Shown piece after piece: positions 33,246-41,938 of a stretch of 64,000 nucleotides of DNA. Source of the stretch: Actinomadura barringtoniae (GTDB lineage: Bacteria; Actinomycetota; Actinomycetes; Streptosporangiales; Streptosporangiaceae). Position 1 is the stretch's first letter, and each line of letters opens with the position of its first letter. The position numbers and the translations under genes are program-made. The stretch is taken from contig NZ_JAGEOJ010000036.1 in assembly GCF_017573505.1 (NCBI RefSeq), positions 1 to 64,000 of the forward strand, in the 5' to 3' direction. Below the pieces are notes generated by a model. The model was not told the DNA's origin. It was given only the letters and a program-made list of their open reading frames with translations, and did no database searches.

Positions 33246-33467
33246 ATGAACCAATCCCTCGGCAACACGGTCCGTCTCCGCCGGAAGGCCCTCGGGCTCA
33301 CCCAGGCCCGCCTGGCGGAGCTGGTCGGCATCGACCAGCCGACCGTCTCCCGCCTGGAGGCAGGCGCCCTGGTGCCGCCCATCCAGGTGCTGGAACGGCT
33401 GGCGGACGTTCTCGAGCTGCGCCTCACCGTCCGGCTCGACCAGGGACGTGCAGCACAATGCGGATGA
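33246..33467 (+). CDS. Small XRE-family HTH protein
   Basis: The protein is 73 aa, essentially one HTH domain: NTVRLRRKALGLTQARLAELVGIDQPTVSRLEAG followed by a helix with VLERLADVLELRLTV. A textbook AAGGAGG lies before the ATG at 33246. Its stop overlaps the start of the ankyrin lipoprotein gene, so the two are made together. It resembles antitoxin-like or small repressor proteins. Confidence 0.87.
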   Translation: MNQSLGNTVRLRRKALGLTQARLAELVGIDQPTVSRLEAGALVPPIQVLERLADVLELRLTVRLDQGRAAQCG

Positions 33468-34141
33468 TCACTAGGCGAGGGGCGCTCGCCGCGCTGGCCG
33501 GCATCGCGGTCGCGGCCTGCGGTCCGGGCGACGAACGGAAGGCACCGAAGATGACCGATAACGACCAGGCGCTCCTGCGGGCCGCCGCCGAGGGTGACGT
33601 CGCCCAGGTGCGGCAGGCCCTGAACGAGGGCGCCGCCATCGAGAGCCGCGACGACCAGGGCCGTACGCCGCTCCTCCTGGCGGCATCAGCCGACCACGTC
33701 GAGGTCGCCAGGGAGCTCGTCAAGGCGGGCGCGGACTCGAACGCGCAGGACAACCAGCGCGACAGCGCGTTCCTGGTCACCGGCGTGACCGGCAGCGTGG
33801 CGATGCTGCGGGCGCTGCTCCCCGCCAAGCCGGACCTGACCCTGACCAACCGGTACGGGGGAGTGGCGCTGATCCCGGCCTGCGAACGCGGCCACGTCGA
33901 CTACGTACGCGAGGTCCTGAAGACCGGAATCAACGTCGACCACGTCAACAGGCTCGGCTGGACCGGGCTCCTGGAGGCGATCATCCTCGGCGACGGCGGC
34001 GAGCCGTACCAGCAGATCGTCCGCCTGCTGCTGGCCGGCGGCGCGGATCCGGGCCTCGCCGACGGTGAGGGCGTGACGCCGCTGCAGCACGCGGTCGACA
34101 AGGGCCAGCGCGAGATCGCCGACATCCTCCGCGGCGGGTGA
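33464..34141 (+). CDS. Ankyrin-repeat lipoprotein
   Basis: The protein is about 225 aa. The signal MITRRGALAALAGIAVAAC ends in a lipobox; an RR pair may allow Tat export. After a short linker come about five ankyrin-like repeats: NDQALLRAAAEGDVAQVRQ, GRTPLLLAASADHVEVARE, GVALIPACERGHVDYVRE, and later ones to the C-terminus. The start was taken at the ATGA overlap with the HTH gene; an ATG two codons earlier (33458) is equally possible. Surface protein binding is likely; partners are unknown. Confidence 0.87.
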   Translation: MITRRGALAALAGIAVAACGPGDERKAPKMTDNDQALLRAAAEGDVAQVRQALNEGAAIESRDDQGRTPLLLAASADHVEVARELVKAGADSNAQDNQRDSAFLVTGVTGSVAMLRALLPAKPDLTLTNRYGGVALIPACERGHVDYVREVLKTGINVDHVNRLGWTGLLEAIILGDGGEPYQQIVRLLLAGGADPGLADGEGVTPLQHAVDKGQREIADILRGG

Positions 34142-34245
34142 GGAAGGCCCCGACCGTAAGCCGCGAAACGGTGCTGACCTCAGGGGACGCGGCGGTCCAG
34201 GCGGGCTAGCGTCGTGGCCGACGGCACCGACCGAGGGAGGCCGCG

Positions 34246-34842
34246 ATGGGCCTGCGAGAGAACCCGATCGACATGAAGCTCGAAGTGGTGATCATCCCCG
34301 TCGCCGACGTCGATCGCGCGCGGGACTTCTACCAGGGCATCGGGTGGAGGCTGGACGTCACGCCGCCGTTCGTCGTCCAGCTGACGCCGCCCGGCTCCTG
34401 GTGCTCGGTGCAGTTCGGCGCGACGCTCACCACGGCCGCGCCCGGCTCGGCCTCCAACTACCTGGTCGTCGGCGACATCGTGGCCACTCGGGACGCGCTC
34501 GTCGCGGCCGGTGTCGAGGTGAGCGACTTCTCCCATCTCGGCGCGGAAGGGCCCACCCCGGGCCTGGACCCCGAGCGCCGCAGCTACTTCTCGCGCGCCA
34601 AGTTCAGCGACCCCGACGGCAACCAGTGGCTGCTGCAGGAGATCACGACCCGCCTCCCCGGTCGTGTGGACCCCGGCGTGACCTCGTTCTCCTCCGAGCA
34701 CGACCTGGCGGACGCGATGCGGCGCGCCTCGGTCGCCCACGGCGAGCACGAGAAGCGCACCGGCAAGGCCGACCCGGATTGGCCGGTCTGGTATTCGCGT
34801 TACATGGTGGCGGAGCAGTCCGGCTCCACACTTCCGACCTGA
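34246..34842 (+). CDS. VOC/glyoxalase-family protein
   Basis: The protein is 198 aa with a vicinal-oxygen-chelate fold: MKLEVVIIPVADVDRARDFYQGIGWRLD, then FSDPDGNQWLLQEI at the end of the domain. A C-terminal extension carries HGEHEKRTGKADPDWPVWYSRYMV. GAGGGAGG stands before the ATG. It lies 9 bp upstream of the SDR gene, so they probably form an operon. Substrate unknown. Confidence 0.92.
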   Translation: MGLRENPIDMKLEVVIIPVADVDRARDFYQGIGWRLDVTPPFVVQLTPPGSWCSVQFGATLTTAAPGSASNYLVVGDIVATRDALVAAGVEVSDFSHLGAEGPTPGLDPERRSYFSRAKFSDPDGNQWLLQEITTRLPGRVDPGVTSFSSEHDLADAMRRASVAHGEHEKRTGKADPDWPVWYSRYMVAEQSGSTLPT

Positions 34843-34851
34843 GGAGACGCC

Positions 34852-35574
34852 GTGCGCGAGCCAGAACTCGAAGGCCAGACCGTCGTCCTCATCGGCGGCA
34901 GCGCGGGCATCGGCCTGGAGACCGCCCGCCGCGCCAGGGATGAGGGCGCCGACGTCGTCCTGACCGGCCGCGACCCCGACCGGCTCAAGGCCGCGGCGCA
35001 CGAGCTGGATGTGAAACGTACAGCCGCCTTCGACGCGACCGATCCGGCCGCCATGGCGGACTTCTTCGGAAGCCTGTCACGCCTCGACCACGTCCTGGTC
35101 ACGGCAGGCGGGCCGCACTACCAGCCCCTCATGGAGATGAACTCCGACGCCGCCCGCCTGGCGATCAGCGACCACATCGTCCTGGCGCTCGACGTCGCCC
35201 GCAACGCCGCCCCCAAGATGCGCCCCGGCGGAACGATCCTGCTCATGGGCGGAACGGGCGGCCGCCGCATCAGGCCCGGCATCATGGCCGCCGCCACCGC
35301 GGCGCTGCCCCCGTTCACCGCCTCGCTCGCCCTGGAGATCGCGCCGGTACGGGTCAACCTCATCGCCGCCGGCTTCGTCGACACCCCACTCTCGGCGTCC
35401 CTCCTCGGCGACAAGCTGGACGCCCGCCGCGAGGAACTCCGCCGAACCCTCCCTATCGGCCGCGTAGTAGGCCCCGCCGACGTCGCCGCCCTAGCCGTCC
35501 ACCTCATGACCAACACCGCCCTCACCGGCGCCACCTACGACATAGACGGCGGCCAGCAGTTCGTAGCCGGCTAA
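34852..35574 (+). CDS. Short-chain dehydrogenase family protein lacking the Tyr-Lys catalytic pair
   Basis: The protein is 240 aa from a GTG start. The Rossmann motif GGSAGIG, the VTAGGPH segment (normally NNAG) and a C-terminal DIDGG are present. At the place of the YxxxK catalytic motif the sequence reads GIMAAATAALPPFTASLALE, with neither Tyr nor Lys. It may have an unusual mechanism, or bind nucleotide without being a standard reductase. It follows the VOC gene closely. Confidence 0.9.
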   Translation: MREPELEGQTVVLIGGSAGIGLETARRARDEGADVVLTGRDPDRLKAAAHELDVKRTAAFDATDPAAMADFFGSLSRLDHVLVTAGGPHYQPLMEMNSDAARLAISDHIVLALDVARNAAPKMRPGGTILLMGGTGGRRIRPGIMAAATAALPPFTASLALEIAPVRVNLIAAGFVDTPLSASLLGDKLDARREELRRTLPIGRVVGPADVAALAVHLMTNTALTGATYDIDGGQQFVAG

Positions 35575-35636
35575 CGCTTCGTCACCGTTAATGGCCCGTC
35601 ACCGGTTTGTGGCCGATCTCCGGTTAATATCGCCGG

Positions 35637-36344
35637 ATGTCCGGTGGTTTCGCCGCGTACGGCCCCTCGCACTGGGCGGCGCTCGGGCTGTTCGCGATCG
35701 GATGCGTCGGTCTGATCATGCTCGGCCGGGGGCAGACGCCCTCCGAGGCCAAGGGCTTCAGCAGGGCGTTCTCCCTGGCCATCGCGTACGTGGTGATCGG
35801 CGTCCAGACGTACACCTTGCTGCCCGGCCACTGGAGCCTCGGCGGATCGCTGCCCCTCCAGCTGTGCGACCTCGCCTGGATCGTCGCCATCCCCACCCTG
35901 TGGACGAGGAACCGGCGCTGGTTCGCGCTCGCCTACTACTGGGGCCTCACGCTGTCGGTGCAGGCCCTGCTGACCCCGGCGCTGAACGGGTCGGACTACC
36001 CTGACATCGACTACCTGAACTTCTTCGGCCCGCACCTGATGATCGTCTGGACCGCCGTCTACCTCACCTGGGGCCTCGGCATGCGCCCGGACTGGGGCTC
36101 CTACCGCTTCGCGGTCGCCGTCACCTCGACGTGGGCCGTGGCCACGTTCGTCTTCAACTGGATCGCCGGGACCAACTACGGCTTCCTCAACCGCAAGCCC
36201 AGCACGGGCTCAGCCCTGGATCTGCTGGGCCCCTGGCCCTGGTACGTCCTGGCCGAGGTCGGGATCATCCTGGCCGGCTGGGCCCTGATCACCTGGCCCT
36301 GGACCCGCGGTGCTCGCGGGATGGACGACGCCGTTACTCCCTGA
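35637..36344 (+). CDS. YwaF/TIGR02206-like integral membrane protein
   Basis: The protein is 235 aa with about six or seven membrane helices. Family-like features are the SLPLQLCDLAWIVAIPTLW segment and the LNFFGPHLMIVWTAVYLTWG and GTNYGFLNRKPSTGSALDLLGPWPWYVL blocks. The biochemical function of this family is not known. Its 3' end overlaps the convergent PAP2 gene by 135 bp. Confidence 0.87.
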   Translation: MSGGFAAYGPSHWAALGLFAIGCVGLIMLGRGQTPSEAKGFSRAFSLAIAYVVIGVQTYTLLPGHWSLGGSLPLQLCDLAWIVAIPTLWTRNRRWFALAYYWGLTLSVQALLTPALNGSDYPDIDYLNFFGPHLMIVWTAVYLTWGLGMRPDWGSYRFAVAVTSTWAVATFVFNWIAGTNYGFLNRKPSTGSALDLLGPWPWYVLAEVGIILAGWALITWPWTRGARGMDDAVTP

Positions 36345-37478
36345 CCGCCCGTTGACCTTGGGCTTGGCCTTGGCGGGGGTCGCGGCCGAGGTCATTGAGC
36401 CTGCCACCGCGGCAGCGGCAGCGGCAGCGGCGGTGGGCGCGGTGTGGGTGGCTTTGGTGCCGGCCGCTGCCGGGGCGGAGGCGGCCGGGGCCGGAGCCGT
36501 GGCCGTGGTGGCCGTGGCCGCTGTCGAGGCGGATGCGGCGGCCGCTGCCGAGGCCTTGGTGGCCGTAGTGGCTGCCGTCGTGGCCGTGGCGGCGGCTGTT
36601 GCTGCGGCCGTTGCGGGGATGGACGGGCTGGGCTCGCGGATGACGGGCTGCGGGGGAGCCACGACCTTGTGGCGGCGGATCAGCTGGCCGCCGAAGTACG
36701 GCGTTCCCTCGCCCGCCCAGACCAGGCCGACCGCCACGAACGAGGCGACCGCGACGGCCGCCCCGGCGACCACGTCCATCAGGTAGTGGTTCGCGGTGGC
36801 CATGATCACGATCCCGGTCATGGCCGGATGGATGATCGTCAGCCACTTGATCCGGTAGCGGCGTAGCAGCAGGAACGCCACGATCATCACCCACAACGAC
36901 CACGCCATATGCAGCGAGGGCATGGCCGCGTACTGGGCCGGCGACATCGTGATCGGATCGCTGTGGGTCACGCCGTAGCCCGCGTCGGCCACGGTGTCGA
37001 TGTAGCCCGCGTCCGGGATCAGCCGCGGCGGCATCACCGGAACGGCGAAGAAGATCGCCAGCCCCACCAAGTTGATCAGGATCAGCGAGTTGCGCGCGGG
37101 CCGGTAGATGGCCGACCCCGAGAGGTAGCACCACAGCAGGATCGCGATGGTGAACCACGTGTGGGTGTGCTGGTACCACTCGGACGCGATCCGTTCCGGC
37201 AGGCGGTGCTCGGTCAGCCACCGGTTCATGCCGAGCTCGACGTCCAGGTGCAGGAACCGTTCGACGCGCAGGATGTCCTGGGCGTGCGAGAGCGCCGTCG
37301 AGTACCGGGTATCGGCGAGTTTGCGCAGCTCGCCGTACACCTCGAGCAGAACGAAGACGATCAGCAGTTCGCCGCCCAGGAAGGGCCGTTTACCGCCGAA
37401 GAAGAGCAGCTTGCGGCGCGGCCGGCCCGTGGGGGCGCCCCGATCAGGGTCCTGCTGCTTGGGGCGCGAGATCAGCAT
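36210..37478 (-). CDS. PAP2-family phosphatase with long low-complexity tail
   Basis: The protein is about 422 aa. The N-terminal half is a multi-pass PAP2/inositol-phosphotransferase-like domain with active-site pieces YAAMPSLHMAWSLW and ANHYLMDVVAG. From about residue 290 the sequence is almost pure Ala/Thr (ATAAATAAATATTAATTATK and so on), and the last 50 residues are antisense to the neighbouring gene. Either the tail is real, a cell-wall or surface spacer, or an earlier stop was lost. Start chosen at ATG 37478; a GTG five codons upstream is possible. Confidence 0.85.
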   Translation of the reverse strand: MLISRPKQQDPDRGAPTGRPRRKLLFFGGKRPFLGGELLIVFVLLEVYGELRKLADTRYSTALSHAQDILRVERFLHLDVELGMNRWLTEHRLPERIASEWYQHTHTWFTIAILLWCYLSGSAIYRPARNSLILINLVGLAIFFAVPVMPPRLIPDAGYIDTVADAGYGVTHSDPITMSPAQYAAMPSLHMAWSLWVMIVAFLLLRRYRIKWLTIIHPAMTGIVIMATANHYLMDVVAGAAVAVASFVAVGLVWAGEGTPYFGGQLIRRHKVVAPPQPVIREPSPSIPATAAATAAATATTAATTATKASAAAAASASTAATATTATAPAPAASAPAAAGTKATHTAPTAAAAAAAAVAGSMTSAATPAKAKPKVNGRSGSNGVVHPASTAGPGPGDQGPAGQDDPDLGQDVPGPGAQQIQG

Positions 37479-37867
37479 TCGAGGGGTGGGCACCTTTCTC
37501 TGACACGCGGCTCGGCGGGATCCCCGCTCGTAGCCGCGCGCATCCAAGCCGCCCGGAGATCGAACTTACAGCTTCCCGGTCCGCCGCATGACACCGGGGT
37601 GGAATTTTCCACCCAGATCATCATGAACGAGGCCGAAATCCCGTACGCCAAGGCGCTGAACACCCGACCATCACCCCGTACCCACAAGAAGATCACACAG
37701 AGTTACGGTTGGCCCAAGTATCGGTCACGGTTCGGAGCGGCGCCGCCGTACCAAGGTCGAGATCAACGGCAACAGCCGGCGCCCTTCGCGGGCACCGGCT
37801 GTCGGCCGAGTTCGGATACTGGGGTCTGGACCGGGATCGGCCCTTCATTGATCTTCAGTTTCGGGTC
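37479..37867. other. Intergenic region of 389 bp
   Basis: No convincing gene is present. The stretch should hold the promoter of the PAP2 gene on its left and the terminator of the DUF1801 gene on its right (hairpin at 37772-37802). Part of it is A/T-richer than its surroundings. Confidence 0.5.
37772..37802 (-). terminator. Hairpin downstream of DUF1801 gene
   Basis: ACAGCCGG-C-GCCC and GGGC-A-CCGGCTGT form a stem closed by a CTTCG-type loop, with one internal C/A mismatch. It lies 66 bp past the DUF1801 stop codon. Confidence 0.6.
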
Positions 37868-38320
37868 TCAGGCCGCCTGCTCCATGAGGGCGGTGACGCG
37901 CGCCTCGACCTGGGGGGTCAGCTCGGCCAGGGCGAAGGAGGCCGGCCACATGGAGCCGTCGTCGAGGGCCGCCACGTCGTTGAAGCCGAGGGTCGCGTAG
38001 CGGGTCTTGAACTTGGCCCTGGGCTGGAAGAAGCAGAGGACCTTGCCGTCCTTGGAGTAGGCGGGCTGGCCGTACCAGAGACGCGGCACCAGGTGCGGCG
38101 CGGTGGTCTTGACGATCTCGTGGATCCGTTCGGCGAGGGCGCGGTCGCCGTCCTCCATCTCGGCGATCTTGTCGAGCACGTCGCGCTCGCCGTCGGCCTT
38201 GCTTGCGGTACGCCGCGCGGCCTTCTTCAGCTCCTGGGCGTGGTCCTTCATCGCGGCCCGCTCTTCGGCGGTGAAGCCGTCGAACTTGGCGTTGCTTCCG
38301 GTCTTCTGCGCTGCGGCCAT
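37868..38320 (-). CDS. DUF1801 domain protein (YdhG-like)
   Basis: The protein is 150 aa. The C-terminal domain matches the DUF1801/YdhG fold: RALAERIHEIVKTTAPHLVPRLWYGQPAYSKDGKVLCFFQPRAKFKTRYATLGF. Its N-terminal 50 residues are Lys- and Glu-rich. AAGGAGAAG precedes the ATG. Relatives have been linked to iron handling, but the role is not settled. Confidence 0.9.
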   Translation of the reverse strand: MAAAQKTGSNAKFDGFTAEERAAMKDHAQELKKAARRTASKADGERDVLDKIAEMEDGDRALAERIHEIVKTTAPHLVPRLWYGQPAYSKDGKVLCFFQPRAKFKTRYATLGFNDVAALDDGSMWPASFALAELTPQVEARVTALMEQAA

Positions 38321-38331
38321 GGTGCTTCTCC

Positions 38332-38366
38332 TTGTGAGGGTCGTACGTGTTGTGAGGTCGTACGTG
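38332..38366. repeat. 17-18-bp tandem repeat upstream of DUF1801 gene
   Basis: TTGTGAGGGTCGTACGTG (38332-38349) is followed directly by TTGTGAGGTCGTACGTG (38350-38366), one base shorter. It lies in the leader of the DUF1801 gene. Confidence 0.75.
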
Positions 38367-38421
38367 CGGATCTAGAGGGGTGGGGGAGGGGGCAGGGGCT
38401 CAGGCCCCAGGCCCCAGGCGC

Positions 38422-38877
38422 TCAGCCCCAGGCGCCGGCGATCTGGCGGGTGGTGGCGTTCAGGCGGTTGAAGAGGTTGGTGACGCTGATCATCAGGACG
38501 ATCGCGGCGAGCTGCTTCTCGTCGAAGTAGGTGGCGGCGGTGTCCCAGATCTCGTCGTTCACCGCGTCGGGACGGTCGGCGAGGCGCGTGGCGGCCTCGG
38601 CCAGCGAGAGCGCGGCCCGCTCTTCGTCGGAGAAGTAGGGGGTCTCGCGCCAGGCGACGACGGTGGCCAGCTTCTCGTCGCTCACCCCGGCCTTGCGGGC
38701 GGTCTTGGCGCCGGCGTCGACGCACGAGCTGCAGCCGTTGATCTGGCTGACCCGCAGGTGGACCAGCTCGAGGATCTCGGGGTCGGCGCCGCCGGAGTGA
38801 ACGGCCTTGAAGATCTCCTGGATGGGCTGCATCGCGCCGGAGAGGACGACCGCGGGGTTCTGCATACGTGACTGCAT
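38422..38877 (-). CDS. AhpD-like carboxymuconolactone decarboxylase family protein
   Basis: The protein is 151 aa. It has the all-helical AhpD/CMD fold with the redox-type motif NGCSSCVDAGAKTARKAG, followed by a conserved-looking SVTNLFNRLNATTRQIAG. These proteins act as alkylhydroperoxidases or relatives. The start at 38877 is supported by GGAGAAA; the longer frame has no ribosome site. It probably shares transcription with the DUF1801 gene 101 bp downstream. Confidence 0.92.
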   Translation of the reverse strand: MQSRMQNPAVVLSGAMQPIQEIFKAVHSGGADPEILELVHLRVSQINGCSSCVDAGAKTARKAGVSDEKLATVVAWRETPYFSDEERAALSLAEAATRLADRPDAVNDEIWDTAATYFDEKQLAAIVLMISVTNLFNRLNATTRQIAGAWG

Positions 38878-39071
38878 TTCGGTTTCTCCTTGTGTTAGCC
38901 GTTCCGGCCTTTTGGGCCGCTGCCCCGTTCCCTTGGGGCGTGACTTCATTTCAGCCGGGTCGGCCGGGGAAACCGATGGGCGTGGGACACCGTGGGACAG
39001 TCAGAACCGCCCTGAGCAGGGCTAATCTGTGCAAAGTAGATGTACCGGGCTGGGACAGGGAGACAGGGTCT

Positions 39072-41555
39072 ATGGCCGTGCAACACCAGGAAGACCCTCA
39101 GGACGAGCTCGCCGCCCGGCTGCGCCTGCTGCAGGAGGTCTCCAAGCTCGGCGTACGCGCCCTCGCGCGGGACGCGGGCCTCAGCTCGTCGTCGCTGTCG
39201 CGCTACCTGAGCGGCCAGACCGTTCCGCCCTGGTCCGCGGTCATCTCGCTGTGCCGTCTCGTTCAGCGCGACCCCCGCCCGCTGCGCCCGTTGTGGGAAC
39301 GGGCCTCCAACCCGTTGCCCGCGCCGCCGAAGACCAGCCGCCAGGTCCAGCCGCCCGCACCGCCCACCGGTGCGCCGCGTCCGCCCCGCAACGACCTTCC
39401 GCGCGACGTCCCCGACTTCACCGGGCGGGAGGGCCAGCTCGACGCCGTTCTCGCCGCGGTGAACGACAGCCGGGTCGTCGCGATCGACGGCATGGCGGGC
39501 GTCGGCAAGACCTGCCTGGCCGTGCACGCCGCGCACCGCCTCACCGACGACTACCCCGACGCCCAGCTGTACGTGGACCTGCACGGATTCACCGCCGGAC
39601 GCGCGCCGCTCGATCCCGATCCCGCGCTGCGGACCCTGCTCGCCGCCCTCGACGTACCGTCGGAGAAGATCCCGCAGGAGGGCGGCATCGAGCCGCTGGC
39701 GGCGTGCTGGCGTTCGGAACTGGCCCATCGCCGCGCCGTCGTCGTCCTCGACAACGCCGCCGACGCCGACCAGGTCCGCCCGCTGCTGCCCGGCGCGGGT
39801 CCGTCGGTCACGCTGATCACCAGCCGCAACCGCCTGATGGGCCTGGACGAGGTGCCCCCGGTGTCGCTGGACGTTCTGACGCCCGAGGAAAGCGCCGCAC
39901 TGCTGGCCCGGGCGAGCGGCGACCCGGGCGGGAACGACAGCCGGCTCGCCCGCGACCCTGAATCGGCGGCCGAGGTGCTGCGGCTGTGCGGTCACCTGCC
40001 GCTGGCCCTGCGACTGGCGGCGGCGCGGCTGCGGCACCGGCCGGGCTGGACGGTCGGCATCCTGGTTGAACGGATGGCCGAGGGCGCCACCGAGTTCGAC
40101 ACGGCCTTCGACATGTCCGTACGGCAACTGGACCGGGCGCAGCGCCGTTTCTTCCGGCTGTTGGGACAGCTGCCCGGCTCGACGTTCGACGAGTACGTGG
40201 CGGCGGCGCTCGCGGACATCCCGTTGCGCAAGGCCCAGATGATGCTGGAGGACCTGCTCGACGCACACCTCGTTCAGCAGCCTGCGGCAGGCCGCTACCG
40301 GCTGCACGATCTGGTGCGCCAGCATGCCCGCAACGCTGCCGCCGAAGAGGATTCCCCTGCTGACCTAGACCAGGCTTTGCGGCGGGTGCTCGACTACTAC
40401 GTTCATGCCGCTGCGGCCGCCGACGCGACGATGTCCTACCTCTCGCCCAACCGCCCTGTCACGGCGGGAGGGCCTCCGGCCGAGCTGCCGAAGTTCGCCG
40501 GCAAGCACTTGGCGCTCCTGTGGTTCGCCACCGAATACACCAACCTGATGGCCGTCTTCGAAACGGCGGTGGCCACCGGCGCCGACGTGCACGTGTGCGA
40601 GCTGCCGCGCTTCATGCGGGCCTTCTTCGCGCGCCGCTGCGGTACGACCCACCTGAACGTCCTCTTCGAACGTTCACTGGTCGCCGCACAGCGCCTAGGA
40701 GACCCCTTCCAGCTGGCCGAGGCCCAGAGCGACCTCGGCTTTGCCCGCTACAACGCAGGACGTATGGCGGAGGCCGAAACCGCCTACGACGCAGCAACAC
40801 CACTTGTCTCCCAGGCCGGAGACCCGCGATCGCAGGCCGAACTCACCATGCGCCGCGGCTACCTCAAATGGGACAAGGGCCATGTCGAGGAACCCCTGGA
40901 CCTCTTCCGCCTGGCAGGCCAGCAGTACGCGGCGGCCGACTGTCCCATGGGCGCGGCCCACGCGGTCGCCTACGAAGCCTGGGCGATGCTCCAACTGGGC
41001 AACCGCGAACAAGCAGCACAACTGGCCCGCGAAGCCCTCGCCATTCCCCACGCCGACCCCGCCTGGCCGCCCACACTGACGGCCCGCATCACCCTAGGCG
41101 TCGCCATCGCCGACGAGCAGCCCGACGAGGCCGTTCAGCACCTGAACCAGGCCCTGGACATGGCACGCGAGGACGGGCACAAGCACAACGAGGCCTGGTG
41201 CCTCAACTGCCTGGGCGCCGCACTACGCCAGATGGGCCGGTACGACGAGGCGCTGGCCAACCATCAGCAGGCGTTCGCCCTCCTGGACGACCTCTTCGAA
41301 GACCACTGGAAAATCCACTTCCTGGACACCTACGCCGAGACCTGCCGCCTGGCCGGCCTTCCCGAGCAGGCCTTGGCCCTACACCGGCAGGCGTTGGAGC
41401 TGGCCCCCAAGCTCGGTTACCGGCACAAGGAGGCTTTGGCCCACGAAGGCATAGCGGCAGTCCTGAACGACACCGACCCAACCCAAGCCGCCGAACATCG
41501 CGTCGCAGCCCAGGCCATCCTCAAGGATCTGCAAGTCCTCACCCCGGCAACCTAG
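39072..41555 (+). CDS. XRE-HTH, NB-ARC and TPR regulator (AfsR-like, no BTAD)
   Basis: The protein is 827 aa. An N-terminal HTH_31 domain (VSKLGVRALARDAGLSSSSLSRYLSGQTVP) is followed by a Pro-rich linker and an NB-ARC ATPase domain with GMAGVGKTCLAVHA, VVVLDNAADADQV, the LITSRNRL sensor and CGHLPLALRLAAARLR. The C-terminal half is TPR-like helices. It is a STAND-type signal ATPase or transcription regulator. GGGAGACAGGG before the ATG at 39072 sets the start. No dedicated target gene is evident beside it. Confidence 0.93.
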   Translation: MAVQHQEDPQDELAARLRLLQEVSKLGVRALARDAGLSSSSLSRYLSGQTVPPWSAVISLCRLVQRDPRPLRPLWERASNPLPAPPKTSRQVQPPAPPTGAPRPPRNDLPRDVPDFTGREGQLDAVLAAVNDSRVVAIDGMAGVGKTCLAVHAAHRLTDDYPDAQLYVDLHGFTAGRAPLDPDPALRTLLAALDVPSEKIPQEGGIEPLAACWRSELAHRRAVVVLDNAADADQVRPLLPGAGPSVTLITSRNRLMGLDEVPPVSLDVLTPEESAALLARASGDPGGNDSRLARDPESAAEVLRLCGHLPLALRLAAARLRHRPGWTVGILVERMAEGATEFDTAFDMSVRQLDRAQRRFFRLLGQLPGSTFDEYVAAALADIPLRKAQMMLEDLLDAHLVQQPAAGRYRLHDLVRQHARNAAAEEDSPADLDQALRRVLDYYVHAAAAADATMSYLSPNRPVTAGGPPAELPKFAGKHLALLWFATEYTNLMAVFETAVATGADVHVCELPRFMRAFFARRCGTTHLNVLFERSLVAAQRLGDPFQLAEAQSDLGFARYNAGRMAEAETAYDAATPLVSQAGDPRSQAELTMRRGYLKWDKGHVEEPLDLFRLAGQQYAAADCPMGAAHAVAYEAWAMLQLGNREQAAQLAREALAIPHADPAWPPTLTARITLGVAIADEQPDEAVQHLNQALDMAREDGHKHNEAWCLNCLGAALRQMGRYDEALANHQQAFALLDDLFEDHWKIHFLDTYAETCRLAGLPEQALALHRQALELAPKLGYRHKEALAHEGIAAVLNDTDPTQAAEHRVAAQAILKDLQVLTPAT

Positions 41556-41565
41556 GACCGGGCCG

Positions 41566-41922
41566 CTAGTTCGCCCGGCGCAGGGAGTCGACGTACGTGA
41601 AGGCTTCCTGCGCCACATCACGCCAGAGCACGAGCGTCGCGTCGCGGTCATCCCCACACGGGAACGAAATCCACTCGCGCATGCGCCGCGTCCCCATGAC
41701 GACCTCCTCAGCGGTCCCCGCGCCGACGAGTTCGACGGCCCGTTCCCGCGGAAGCTTCACGATGAGCTGGCCCTCAAAGCCCAGGAAGGCGAATATCTTG
41801 CCGCCCACCCGGAGCCCAGGACTGCGGAACATGGTCCCCATCATGACCTCGGGCTCGTCCTTGTAGTCCTCGGAGATCCGATCGAGCAGGTCGAGATTAG
41901 GAGCTTCCTTCTTGTCGGCCAT
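41566..41922 (-). CDS. TfoX/Sxy N-terminal-domain-like protein
   Basis: The protein is 118 aa. The sequence MMGTMFRSPGLRVGGKIFAFLGFEGQLIVKLPRERAVELV fits the TfoX N-terminal domain, with MREWISFP further on. GAGGAGAGG precedes the ATG at 41922. It lies 16 bp after the HxlR gene on the same strand and is probably co-transcribed. Its function in actinobacteria is unclear. Confidence 0.85.
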   Translation of the reverse strand: MADKKEAPNLDLLDRISEDYKDEPEVMMGTMFRSPGLRVGGKIFAFLGFEGQLIVKLPRERAVELVGAGTAEEVVMGTRRMREWISFPCGDDRDATLVLWRDVAQEAFTYVDSLRRAN

Positions 41923-41938
41923 CAGTCCGTCCTCTCCT

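Noticed and set aside
38868..39071. 68-codon upstream extension of the NB-ARC regulator
   Set aside because: It overlaps the promoter and start of the AhpD-like gene; the ATG at 39072 has a ribosome site and starts the HTH domain properly.
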